Shown here: positions 50,257 to 59,298 of the stretch, one piece after another
How the letters are laid out: every line of letters starts with the position of its first letter
How positions within the stretch are numbered: the first letter of the stretch is position 1
Assembly (NCBI RefSeq): GCF_029360765.1
Contig: NZ_JARKNA010000002.1
Location: forward strand, 369,334 to 433,333
Source: Terrimonas pollutisoli
GTDB taxonomy: Bacteria; Bacteroidota; Bacteroidia; Chitinophagales; Chitinophagaceae
Reading direction: 5' to 3'
Length of the DNA: 64,000 nucleotides
Notes under the pieces: generated by a model
Database searches by the model: none
Seen by the model: the letters and a program-made list of their open reading frames with translations, nothing else
Told to the model about the DNA's origin: nothing
Translations under genes and position numbers: made by a program

Positions 50257-53200
50257 ATGTATAAATGGATGTTGTTCAAAATCTTCCTGATCATATGCGT
50301 GTTCAATGCCAAGATGCTTCCTGCACAGCAAAGTATTGAACAGCGTTTCTTAAATCCTCCGGAATCATCAAAACCATGGGTGTTTTGGTACTGGATGCAT
50401 AGCGCTGTTTCCAGGGAAGCCATTACCGCAGACTTAGAGGCGATGAAAGAAGTAGGTATCGGTGGTGCTTATCTTATGCCGATTAAAGACACTTCAGCTG
50501 CGGTTCCTTTTCAACCGACCGTAAGACAACTAACACCCGAATGGTGGGCCATGGTAAAGTTTGCCATGCAGGAGGCAAAGCGATTGAAATTACAATTAGC
50601 TATGCATGTCAGTGATGGCTTTGCATTAGCAGGAGGTCCATGGATCAGACCCGAACTTTCCATGCAAAAACTTGTTTGGAGCAAACAGTATGTGACTGCT
50701 AATTCTAAAGCCATTTTTCTTCAACAGCCCGAAACAAACGAAGGCTATTACCAGGATATCGCGGTGTTCGCTTATCCCGCCAATTCATCCTATGTGTTCG
50801 CAAGTGAAGTAATGATTCCGACCGTCAGCACCAGCAATGGAGTAAAAGCGCAATTTTTGTCATTTGCTGATCCGGATAACAAACAAAGTTTTAGATCGGA
50901 TTCAACATGTTGGATACAATATAAATATCCAAAACCATTTACCTGCAGGTCTGTTCGTATTCATACCGGTTCCAATAGTTACCAGGCGCAGCGATTGATC
51001 ATTCAAACGAGCGACGATGGAATGAGCTTCAAAACCATTACACGATTGCAAGCTCCGAGACATGGATGGCAGGATACCGAAGAGGATTATACACATGCGA
51101 TCCCCGTTACTGAAGCAAAATATTTTCGCTTCGTTTATAATAAAGAGGAAAGTGAGCCGGGTGCAGAAGACCTGGATGCTGCCAAGTGGAAACCATCTTT
51201 GAAAGTGATGGGTATTTACCTAAGCGATGAACCGGTCATTCATCACTATGAAGCAAAGAACGGCAGCGTATGGAGAGTAGCGCCGAATACAACAGCGGAG
51301 CAGGTAGGTGATGAAGATGTAGTACCACTAAAAAATACCATCAATCTCACCGGTAAATTAGGTGGTGATGGAAAATTGAACTGGACACCGCCAGGCAACC
51401 TGCCTGCCGGCAAGGCAGGTTGGGTAATTGTAAGAATAGGTCATACCTCCACCGGGCAAACCAATGCAACGGGAGGAGCGGGAAAAGGATTGGAATGTGA
51501 TAAGTTTAATGCTGCGGCCGTGAAGCTGCAGTTTGATAATTGGTTTGAAAAAGCTTTTGAAAAAACAGATCCTGTTCTGGCCAAAAAGGTATTGAAAATC
51601 TTTCATGTCGATAGCTGGGAATGCGGCAGCCAGAATTGGAGTAAAAATTTTGCTACGGAATTTAGAAAAAGAAGAGGTTATGATCTGGTGCCTTATTTAT
51701 TGGTGATGACTGGTGTGCCAATCAATAGTGCGAAAGAATCCGAAAAAGTTTTACATGATATAAGAACCACGATTGCCGAATTGGTAAATGATGTTTTTTA
51801 CGTAACATTAAAGAAACTGGCAAGGGAAAAAGGTTGCAGTTTCAGTGCGGAAAGTATTGCGCCAACTTTTGTCAGTGATGGATTACTCCATTATAAGAAT
51901 GTGGATCTGCCGATGGGAGAATTTTGGCTCAATAGTCCTACGCATGATAAACCCAATGACATGTTGGATGCAATCAGCGGAGCCCATATATATGGTAAGA
52001 ATATCATACAGGCTGAAGCTTTCACGTCGGTAAGGATGAACTGGGGCGAGCATCCCGGTAATTTAAAAGCATTAGGGGATAGAAATTTTGCATTGGGCAT
52101 TAATAAAATGGTGCTGCATGTGTTTACACACAATCCATGGATGGATAAAAAACCGGGAATGACGCTGGATGGTGTTGGATTGTATTTTCAACGGGACCAA
52201 ACATGGTTCAAACAAAGCAAGGCCTGGATTGAATATCTCACCAGGTGCCAGGCGCTGCTGCAATTAGGAAAACCGGTGGTGGATGTTGCCGTTTTTACGG
52301 GTGAAGAGATTCCAAGACGTTCTGTTTTACCTGATAGATTGGTTAATACTTTACCAGGCATTTTTGGAAAGGAAAAAGTGGAAGCGGAAAAAAAGAGATT
52401 GGCCAATGAAGGACAGCCGCTGCGACAAATACCGGATGGAGTTACTCATTCAGCTAACATGGCTGATCCGGAAGACTGGATCGATCCTTTGAATGGTTAT
52501 GCTTATGATTCGTTCAATCCGGATGTGTTGCTGCAAATGAAAGTGTTGAATGGGAGAGTGGTGACGCCGGGTGGAGCCAGTTATAAACTGCTGGTAATAC
52601 CAGGTAAAACTTCCATGAATCCAAATGGTATCTTGAGTGAAGCGGTACAAAATAAATTGAAGCAATTAGCAAATGGAGGCGCAAAAATTATTATAGACAA
52701 AGAGTATATGCATTTGTTTGCTTCGAATAGGAATGTTGTTTCAGCTCCCTACATGGACAGTTCTTTTTTAAGACTTGGCTTAGAAAAAGATTTAGCCGTT
52801 GAAGGCAACAATCATCCAATAGCATGGACGCATAAAAAATATGGCGATGCAGATATTTATTTTATTTCAAACCAGTCCAATGAAGCATGGCAAGGTGCCC
52901 TCAAATTCAGGATCAAGGGTAAGAGCCTCCAAATTGCTGATGCCGTCACGGGACAAATCATGAATGTGGAATCTAATTCTAATAACGGGTCCTGTTTCCT
53001 CAGTATGGCTCCCGGTGCTTCTTATTTTTATATATTCTGTAAGCCAACAGCACAGAGGAAGGACTATTCCAATTTTGCAAGAGGAGAATCCATCGTTAAT
53101 GATTTAAGTTCAAAACCCTGGAAAATTCAATTTGATAAAAACTTTGGCGGACCTGAAAAGCCAATCGAATTGACTCAATTGAAAAGCTGGACGCAATTTG

Positions 53201-53574
53201 CTGACTCGTCCGTTAAATATTATTCCGGTAGCGTTGTTTATTCAAATGAGTTTGAATGGAATGCCGGTAATACAAATAAACGGGTTACTCTCGGGTTTGA
53301 TTCTATTTACAATATTGCGACAATAAAAGTAAACGGTATTGATTGCGGCACGTTATGGACACCGCCTTATTCATTAGACATATCAAAGGCTGTTAAAGAA
53401 GGTAAAAACAAAATTGAAATTGCGGTAGCCAATACCTGGCATAATCGTTTAATCGGTGATAATTTATTGCCACCAGCTAAGAGAATAAGCTGGACAACGG
53501 CTCCGTTCCGGCTAAAGGATAAGCCATTGCTGCCGGCTGGATTAGTCGGCGACGTAAAACTTGTTGTCAGATGA
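50257..53574 (+). CDS. GH106 family alpha-L-rhamnosidase
   Basis: A 1105-residue secreted enzyme; ATG 50257 gives signal peptide MYKWMLFKIFLIICVFNAKM then LPAQQSIEQRF. The GH106 opening is clear: FLNPPESSKPWVFWYWMHSA, ADLEAMKEVGIGGAYLMPI, then TPEWWAMVKFAMQEAKRLKL and HVSDGFALAGGPWI. A beta-sandwich insert (250-330) and a C-terminal GH2-like jelly roll (IATIKVNGIDCGTLWTPPYS, AVANTWHNRLIGD) complete the usual layout. The RG-II GH106 enzyme of B. thetaiotaomicron is a Ca2+-dependent inverting alpha-L-rhamnosidase. Residues 381-388 (NLPAGKAG) come from a palindromic repeat within WTPPG-WVIVRIG. The stop overlaps the next start. Confidence 0.85.
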   Translation: MYKWMLFKIFLIICVFNAKMLPAQQSIEQRFLNPPESSKPWVFWYWMHSAVSREAITADLEAMKEVGIGGAYLMPIKDTSAAVPFQPTVRQLTPEWWAMVKFAMQEAKRLKLQLAMHVSDGFALAGGPWIRPELSMQKLVWSKQYVTANSKAIFLQQPETNEGYYQDIAVFAYPANSSYVFASEVMIPTVSTSNGVKAQFLSFADPDNKQSFRSDSTCWIQYKYPKPFTCRSVRIHTGSNSYQAQRLIIQTSDDGMSFKTITRLQAPRHGWQDTEEDYTHAIPVTEAKYFRFVYNKEESEPGAEDLDAAKWKPSLKVMGIYLSDEPVIHHYEAKNGSVWRVAPNTTAEQVGDEDVVPLKNTINLTGKLGGDGKLNWTPPGNLPAGKAGWVIVRIGHTSTGQTNATGGAGKGLECDKFNAAAVKLQFDNWFEKAFEKTDPVLAKKVLKIFHVDSWECGSQNWSKNFATEFRKRRGYDLVPYLLVMTGVPINSAKESEKVLHDIRTTIAELVNDVFYVTLKKLAREKGCSFSAESIAPTFVSDGLLHYKNVDLPMGEFWLNSPTHDKPNDMLDAISGAHIYGKNIIQAEAFTSVRMNWGEHPGNLKALGDRNFALGINKMVLHVFTHNPWMDKKPGMTLDGVGLYFQRDQTWFKQSKAWIEYLTRCQALLQLGKPVVDVAVFTGEEIPRRSVLPDRLVNTLPGIFGKEKVEAEKKRLANEGQPLRQIPDGVTHSANMADPEDWIDPLNGYAYDSFNPDVLLQMKVLNGRVVTPGGASYKLLVIPGKTSMNPNGILSEAVQNKLKQLANGGAKIIIDKEYMHLFASNRNVVSAPYMDSSFLRLGLEKDLAVEGNNHPIAWTHKKYGDADIYFISNQSNEAWQGALKFRIKGKSLQIADAVTGQIMNVESNSNNGSCFLSMAPGASYFYIFCKPTAQRKDYSNFARGESIVNDLSSKPWKIQFDKNFGGPEKPIELTQLKSWTQFADSSVKYYSGSVVYSNEFEWNAGNTNKRVTLGFDSIYNIATIKVNGIDCGTLWTPPYSLDISKAVKEGKNKIEIAVANTWHNRLIGDNLLPPAKRISWTTAPFRLKDKPLLPAGLVGDVKLVVR
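51397..51421 (+). repeat. In-frame palindromic repeat in the GH106 gene
   Basis: Perfect 9-base arms AACCTGCCT (51397-51405) and AGGCAGGTT (51413-51421) around GCCGGCA. It encodes NLPAGKAG between WTPPG and WVIVRIG, where family members usually pass directly from a PxG turn to W. Confidence 0.85.
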
Positions 53575-55925
53575 TGTATAGAGTGATTTTAATATTATTT
53601 TTTCTAAGTATTGTAGTTTGTGAAGTCCGGGCTCAGGAGCCTGATTATAATGTTATATGGACTACACAAAGCAACAATGCTTCCGAGTCCATGCCTTGTG
53701 GCGGTGGAGACATCGGCATGAATGTGTGGGTAGAAAAAGGAGAGTTGTTTATCTATGTGGCAAGAAGTGGAAGTTTTAATGAAGATAATGCGCTGATGAA
53801 GGCAGGCAGGCTTAGGATAAAATTATTTCCCAATCCATTTGATGGAAAAATCTTCAGGCAGGAACTGAATTTGAAAGAAGGTTATGTGACTGTAAAGGGA
53901 GAGAACAATGGTGTAAAGGCAAACATAAAGATTTGGGCCGATGTATTCAGGCCGGTTGCTCATATTGACATAAGTGCCAGTAAAAAAATTACTGTTGAAG
54001 CCGCTTATGAAAGTTGGCGCTATCAGGATAGGGTGATTAAGTCGAGGGAAAATTTTGGTAATTCCTGGAAATGGGCAGGGCTAAAAAATCATGTGTACAA
54101 GAAAGATAGCATTGCCTTTACTGGCAACGAAGTTGTTTTTTATCATCACAATGATGCCGCGACCATTTTTGATGTGACGGTAAAGCAACAAGGTTTGGAC
54201 AGTGTAAAAAGTCAATTATATAACCCCTTAAAAAATCTTGCTTTTGGTGGTTCGTTAGGCGGCAGCAATTTTTCTCCGGCAGGAACAAGTGAAGGAATTT
54301 ATGTAAATACCGATTTCAAAGGCTGGAAATTAAAAAGTAGTCGTGCGGCAAAACAACATAGCCTGCAACTCATCTTGCACACAGCGCAGGTTAATGACAT
54401 TAGCTCATGGAAGGGTGGATTGGATTCGCTGCAAAAAAAAGCGATCAGTGATAGGAAGGCGTTTTCCAAAACGCAGCAATGGTGGCGGCAATTTTGGAAC
54501 AGGAGTTTTATTTGGATCAACAAGTTTAGTCCATCATCGAGAGAATGGGAGGTAGGAAGAAATTTCCAACTTTTTCGTTACATGCTTGCCTGCAATGCGC
54601 ATGGCCAATGGCCGACGAAATTTAATGGCGGTCTTTTAACAGTCGACCCTGTCTTTACCGACACCGCTCACCAGCTTACCCCTGACTATCGAAATTGGGG
54701 TGGAGGATTACATACGGCGCAAAACCAGCGACTGGTTTATTTCCCAATGATTAAAAACGGGGACTGGGACATGCTGCAGCCACAACTCGATTTTTATTTA
54801 CGCCTTTTAAAAAATGCTGAGCTAAGAAGTAAAGTGTATTGGAATCATGGAGGTGCCTGCTTTACCGAGCAAATGGAAAACTACGGTTTACCGAATTATG
54901 CTGAGTATGGTACCAAACGCCCGGCTGACTTTGATAAGGGAGTTGAGTATAATGCCTGGCTCGAATACGAATGGGACACGGTGTTGGAATTTTGTTTGAT
55001 GATGCTGGAAGAAAATCTTTACACGGGCAAAGACATCAGTGATAAAATTCCTTTTATTGAAATTTGCTTACGTTTTTTTGATGAGCATTACCAATGGCTC
55101 GCCAAACAAAGAGGCAATAAGGCTTTGGACGGAAATGGGAAACTTGTTTTATACCCCGGTAGCGGCGCCGAAACGTTTAAAATGGCGTATAATTCAACGT
55201 CAACAATATCTGCATTGAACATAATCATTATAAGGCTGATCAATTTAATTGAGATCGATTTACATAAGGGTCCTCATGGCTCTTTAAGCAGCAAAAAGAT
55301 TGACTCTGTTAATTTGGATAAATCAAATTTTCTGAGGGGGTTGTTGATGCGAATTCCACATATCAGTTTTCAATCATTTAATGGCCTCACTTCTATTGCA
55401 CCAGCTAAAACATGGGAACGAATAAACAACACAGAATCCCCTCAACTATACCCGGTATATCCGTGGGGTATTTATGGAATAGGTAAGCCGGGATTAGATA
55501 CCGCTCTTAATACCTGGAGCTATGATACCAATGTGGTGAAATTCAGAAGCCATATTGGATGGAAGCAGGATAATATCTGGGCGGCAAGGTTAGGCTTGAC
55601 AGAGGAAGCCTGGAGATTGACTTCATTGAAACTACAAAACTCCGGAAGAAGATTTCCCGCATTCTGGGGGCCGGGTTTTGATTGGGTACCTGATCATAAC
55701 TGGGGTGGTAGTGGCATGATCGGTTTACAGGAAATGCTGCTGCAGGTAGATGATAGAAAGATTCTGTTGTTTCCTGCATGGCCAAAAGATAAAGACGTAC
55801 ACTTTAAATTACATGCTCCCTACAAAACCACAGTTGAAGCGGAATTAAAAGATGGTAAAATCACCTCGATGAAAATTTTACCGGCGGAAAGAGCAAAGGA
55901 TGTCGAAATCATGCTGCCCAAATAA
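53571..55925 (+). CDS. DUF5703 protein, probable GH139-like alpha-2-O-methyl-L-fucosidase
   Basis: A 784-residue secreted protein with signal peptide MYRVILILFFLSIVVCEVRA then QEPDYNVIWTTQ (ATG at 53571 or 53574). The start ESMPCGGGDIGMNVWVEKGE and LFIYVARSGSFNEDNALMKA is the DUF5703 signature, a GH95-like N-terminal beta domain. A six-hairpin domain follows (NAHGQWPTKFNGGLLTVDP, YWNHGGACFTEQMENYGLPN). I recall the GH139 founder, an RG-II 2-O-methyl-fucosidase, as this type of protein, so GH139 is proposed with moderate confidence. Translationally coupled to GH106 by ATGA; last gene of this plus-strand unit. Confidence 0.7.
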   Translation: MMYRVILILFFLSIVVCEVRAQEPDYNVIWTTQSNNASESMPCGGGDIGMNVWVEKGELFIYVARSGSFNEDNALMKAGRLRIKLFPNPFDGKIFRQELNLKEGYVTVKGENNGVKANIKIWADVFRPVAHIDISASKKITVEAAYESWRYQDRVIKSRENFGNSWKWAGLKNHVYKKDSIAFTGNEVVFYHHNDAATIFDVTVKQQGLDSVKSQLYNPLKNLAFGGSLGGSNFSPAGTSEGIYVNTDFKGWKLKSSRAAKQHSLQLILHTAQVNDISSWKGGLDSLQKKAISDRKAFSKTQQWWRQFWNRSFIWINKFSPSSREWEVGRNFQLFRYMLACNAHGQWPTKFNGGLLTVDPVFTDTAHQLTPDYRNWGGGLHTAQNQRLVYFPMIKNGDWDMLQPQLDFYLRLLKNAELRSKVYWNHGGACFTEQMENYGLPNYAEYGTKRPADFDKGVEYNAWLEYEWDTVLEFCLMMLEENLYTGKDISDKIPFIEICLRFFDEHYQWLAKQRGNKALDGNGKLVLYPGSGAETFKMAYNSTSTISALNIIIIRLINLIEIDLHKGPHGSLSSKKIDSVNLDKSNFLRGLLMRIPHISFQSFNGLTSIAPAKTWERINNTESPQLYPVYPWGIYGIGKPGLDTALNTWSYDTNVVKFRSHIGWKQDNIWAARLGLTEEAWRLTSLKLQNSGRRFPAFWGPGFDWVPDHNWGGSGMIGLQEMLLQVDDRKILLFPAWPKDKDVHFKLHAPYKTTVEAELKDGKITSMKILPAERAKDVEIMLPK

Positions 55926-56033
55926 GATCAATTCTTGAGTCTGGTAATAAGTCAGCTTTATTTTGTCGAATATTAAACCGGCAACTTTAGGTTGATATGA
56001 TATTAGTAGTATTTAGCGTGTCCGCTAACCCTG

Positions 56034-57476
56034 CTACCAATCATCCGTTCTGAATGAAGAAGCGGGTAACCCTTCGGTGCTGAATAATTCGCCAATAATA
56101 AAATCTTTGAAAGCATAACGTACTGCCACGGGGCTTGTCACCAATGGATGCGATACCTGTATGGTTCCATTGCGAATGATAGCAGTGGCAGGATAAAACC
56201 GCTTATCGGAGCCGGCAATTTCAAATTGGGTGAGCGGCTTGCCAAAACTGGTGAGGCCATTAGGCGCATTTTTGAATTTAATGGTAGCGGTATTTCCATT
56301 GATAAGCAGTGAATCAAAAGATGGGCTTTGATAGGCAAAACCTTTGAATTGATAGGTATCGCCAAGAGCTAAATAAGCAAAACGTTTTCCAACGATTTCT
56401 TTGTTCGCCGGGTGAATATTTGTTTCCTCGCCATTATCCATCAACACCACCATACCACTGGCTGGTATTTTACTCAATGCTTTACGCTGTGCATCTCTCA
56501 GGTAAGCCGAGTTTAATTTTTCAGTACGTGTAGCCGCAGGAAATTGCGAATAGTTGTAAGGAGCTATTTGCGCATAGTAAAAAGGAAATTCATTCTGTCC
56601 CCATTCTTTTCGCCACAACGCGATCATCGCCGGGAATAATTTTTCGTATTGATCGGGCTGGCCTTGGTTGCTTTCGCCCTGGTACCAGATACAGCCTTTA
56701 ATGGTATAGCCCATGATGGGATGAATCATCCCGTTGTATAAAGTAGTCGCATTTTTATTGGTCAGTTTTTCTGTGCCGGTTGAGGAAGGAATGGCTATTT
56801 CAGGAAATTCTTTCAAGGATTCTGCACTCATAAATGCTTCCGCAGGAGATCCGCCATAGCTGTCGTGGATCAATGCCACGGGTACTTTCAATTGCTGTTG
56901 CAACAGTCTTCCAAAATAATAAGCCGTAGCTGAAAAGTTGCTGATGTCTTCCGGAGACGCTTCTTTCCAAAAAGAGGTTTTGGTGGTGTCTTTTGCCAAT
57001 CTTTCGATAGCACGGGGTACTGTGTAGATGCGAAGTTGATTGTTGGCAGAATGAAATACAGCATCATTTGAACCAAGGATAGGTTGATCCCTGAATCCTT
57101 TCATTGGCATTTCCATATTCGATTGCCCGCTGCAAAACCAAACTTCACCGACAAGGATATTTTTTAATGTAACTGGGCTGCCATCGGAAATGGTCAATTG
57201 ATAAGGCCCGCCGGCTACAGGGGTTTGTATTTTTATTTTCCACTTGCCATCGGCGCCGGCTTTTATTGAATAGCTTTTTTTGCTCCAGGAAGGCTTGATA
57301 GTTACTAGGCTGCCTGGCCGGGCCCAGCCCCAGATAGCTGCATCAGTTTTTTGTTGCAACACCATATTATCACCAAAGAAGGAGGGCAGGGTAATGGTGG
57401 CGAACAAACTATTAGCCAGGAATAAAAACATAGCAACTAATACAGCTGCAGCGGAATGGCGTTTGAAAGCAATCAT
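56034..57476 (-). CDS. Sialate O-acetylesterase-like SGNH esterase
   Basis: A 480-residue minus-strand secreted esterase with signal peptide around AAAVLVAMFLFLANSLFA. N-terminal Ig-like module (residues 28-105: LPSFFGDNMVLQQKTDAAIW), then the SGNH domain with FCSGQSNMEMP (S119 nucleophile), HDSYGGSPAEAF (block with Gly), WYQGESNQGQP (Asn) and IHPANKEIVGKRFA (catalytic His). Members deacetylate sugars; here acetylated RG-II sugars (2-O-methyl-fucose, aceric acid) are likely. Convergent with the GH139-like gene and divergent from the AraC regulator. Confidence 0.88.
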   Translation of the reverse strand: MIAFKRHSAAAVLVAMFLFLANSLFATITLPSFFGDNMVLQQKTDAAIWGWARPGSLVTIKPSWSKKSYSIKAGADGKWKIKIQTPVAGGPYQLTISDGSPVTLKNILVGEVWFCSGQSNMEMPMKGFRDQPILGSNDAVFHSANNQLRIYTVPRAIERLAKDTTKTSFWKEASPEDISNFSATAYYFGRLLQQQLKVPVALIHDSYGGSPAEAFMSAESLKEFPEIAIPSSTGTEKLTNKNATTLYNGMIHPIMGYTIKGCIWYQGESNQGQPDQYEKLFPAMIALWRKEWGQNEFPFYYAQIAPYNYSQFPAATRTEKLNSAYLRDAQRKALSKIPASGMVVLMDNGEETNIHPANKEIVGKRFAYLALGDTYQFKGFAYQSPSFDSLLINGNTATIKFKNAPNGLTSFGKPLTQFEIAGSDKRFYPATAIIRNGTIQVSHPLVTSPVAVRYAFKDFIIGELFSTEGLPASSFRTDDW

Positions 57477-57590
57477 TGTGATTTTTTAACTAAAATAAAT
57501 GTTTTTACAATTCAACTGTCCTATACTGTTGACAGGATGCGTTGTTCATAAAACTTAAGTAATTTACCAGCTTAACCCGGTTTGTTTGCA

Positions 57591-58502
57591 ATGAAAGAGA
57601 AAGAGAATAAAGAAGGCTCGCATAAAAATATTTGGTATGGTGTGGGCCGGCAGCGAATTGAGATACCTAAAACCATTCTAAAAACAAGGGTACAATCGAA
57701 CCTGCTATTAAAGCATCTTCATATTTGTTCGATTGGCTATTATCCGAAAGCCAAAGATCATTATACCTACCGGAAAAAAGGGCTGCCCGAAAATTTTCTT
57801 TTTTATTGCGTGGACGGACATGGCTGGTTCCAGGTAGGCAACCAAAAATACGAGGTAAGCCCTAATGAATTTTTTATTTTACCACAGAACACAGAGCATG
57901 CTTATGGGAGCAGCACGGACCACCCCTGGAGCATTTACTGGATTCATTTTGGCGGTGACTCATTGCCGGAGCTCAATAAAATGCAGGTAGTACAACAGCA
58001 TTTCAAGCCTTTTTACATTAAGAACAATGGTGACATCGTCGCGTTGTTTTCCAAGATCTATAAAACACTGGAGCTGGGATATAGTATCGACAACCTGCTT
58101 TTCACCAATATGTGCCTGTCCCAGTTTCTTACCTTGTTTATTTATAACTCCCGGCACTATGAAACGGCTGCTACGGGCCAGGTAGATTGCGTGGACAGTG
58201 CCATTCTCTTTATGCAGGAGCATATCAATGATAATATATTGCTGAATGATCTGAGCCGGCAATACAATTACTCTGTCTCCCGTTTCTCAAATTTATTCAA
58301 GCAAAAAACAGGCTATGCGCCGATCGATTATTTTGTCCAGATGAAAATGCAGAAGGCTTGCCAGCATCTCGACTTCACTAACCGTTCCATAAAAGACATT
58401 GCTTTCAGTATGGGATTTGACGATCCGTATTATTTCTCCAAGAGATTCAGAACCGTTATCGGCATGTCGCCAAAAAAGTACCGGGCGATAAACCGGCAAT
58501 GA
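57591..58502 (+). CDS. AraC family transcriptional regulator
   Basis: A 303-residue cytoplasmic regulator; start at ATG 57591. The N-terminal cupin-type sensor domain spans about 30-190 (FYCVDGHGWFQVGNQKYEVS, PWSIYWIHFGGDS). The C-terminal double helix-turn-helix (205-300) is classic AraC: ILLNDLSRQYNYSVSRFSNL and DIAFSMGFDDPYYFSKRFR, ending GMSPKKYR. The cupin arm implies that it senses a small sugar. It is divergent from the acetylesterase, with 114 bases between the starts, so it may control that gene and perhaps the pectin genes to its left. Confidence 0.92.
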   Translation: MKEKENKEGSHKNIWYGVGRQRIEIPKTILKTRVQSNLLLKHLHICSIGYYPKAKDHYTYRKKGLPENFLFYCVDGHGWFQVGNQKYEVSPNEFFILPQNTEHAYGSSTDHPWSIYWIHFGGDSLPELNKMQVVQQHFKPFYIKNNGDIVALFSKIYKTLELGYSIDNLLFTNMCLSQFLTLFIYNSRHYETAATGQVDCVDSAILFMQEHINDNILLNDLSRQYNYSVSRFSNLFKQKTGYAPIDYFVQMKMQKACQHLDFTNRSIKDIAFSMGFDDPYYFSKRFRTVIGMSPKKYRAINRQ

Positions 58503-58602
58503 TCGTTACTTGTGTCATCTATAGTCATTATTGAATGCTGATTATTTCCCCGCCTGTTTCTTATTAATAAATTATTATTTTTAGCCAAACAATAACACCA
58601 TC

Positions 58603-59184
58603 GTGTTGCAGGATGAGGCTGACTTGTTATGGCGATTAAAATCGGGAGATACCGATGCATATATGCAATTGTATCAGCATTACCATCCCGCGTTGTATAT
58701 ATATGTTAGCCGGTTTGTCAAAATCCCGCAACTGGCCGAAGACGCCCTGCAGGATGTTTTTATAAAAATATGGGAGATCAGGGAGCGCATTAATCCTGAG
58801 CTTTCCTTTAGCGCCTACCTCTATCGCATCAGCCGCAATCATGTTTTCAAACAACTAAAGAAAATTGCAGCGGATGAAGATTTGCGGATGAGAGCCATGT
58901 TGGCACTTGCTAATACGGTAGAAGACACGGATACCCGGGTCAGGTGGCAACAATATGAGGCCTTGTTGAAAATGGCAGTCGGTCAATTACCAACGCAGCG
59001 GAGAAAAGTGTTCGAATTGTGCCGCCAGCAAGGCAAAACCTATGATGAAGTCGCGACCGAACTCGGCATATCCCGCAACACCGTCAAGGAGCATATGGTG
59101 ATGGCCGTTAAGTCGATTAAAGAATATTTTTCCCGCCACGGAGACATCACATTGGTGATGCTGCTTTCCCTGGAAATACTTTAG
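58603..59184 (+). CDS. ECF-type RNA polymerase sigma factor
   Basis: A 193-residue sigma-70 family factor with probable GTG start at 58603. Region 2: LYQHYHPALYIYVSRFVK and AEDALQDVFIKIWE. Region 4: LPTQRRKVFELCRQQGKTYD and ATELGISRNTVKEHMV, typical of the Bacteroidota FecI-like ECF group. A FecR anti-sigma factor and an STN-containing SusC follow on the same strand, the usual trans-envelope signalling set: ligand binding at SusC is relayed by FecR to release this sigma factor. It begins the second utilisation locus. Confidence 0.93.
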   Translation: MLQDEADLLWRLKSGDTDAYMQLYQHYHPALYIYVSRFVKIPQLAEDALQDVFIKIWEIRERINPELSFSAYLYRISRNHVFKQLKKIAADEDLRMRAMLALANTVEDTDTRVRWQQYEALLKMAVGQLPTQRRKVFELCRQQGKTYDEVATELGISRNTVKEHMVMAVKSIKEYFSRHGDITLVMLLSLEIL

Positions 59185-59298
59185 TGCCACTGCTTTCTGC
59201 TAACCCGGAATTTTTTTTTAGACTTTTTTTTGAAACAACCCACCCTGTATTTCTTTTTTAGGATAATACATATATAAAAAGTGCCAACAGGTTTAACA

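Noticed and set aside
57516..57540. Possible AraC operator (CTGTTGACAG with an ACTGTCC half-site) between the divergent esterase and AraC genes
   Set aside because: Short imperfect symmetry only; without a second copy at a target promoter it cannot be told from chance.
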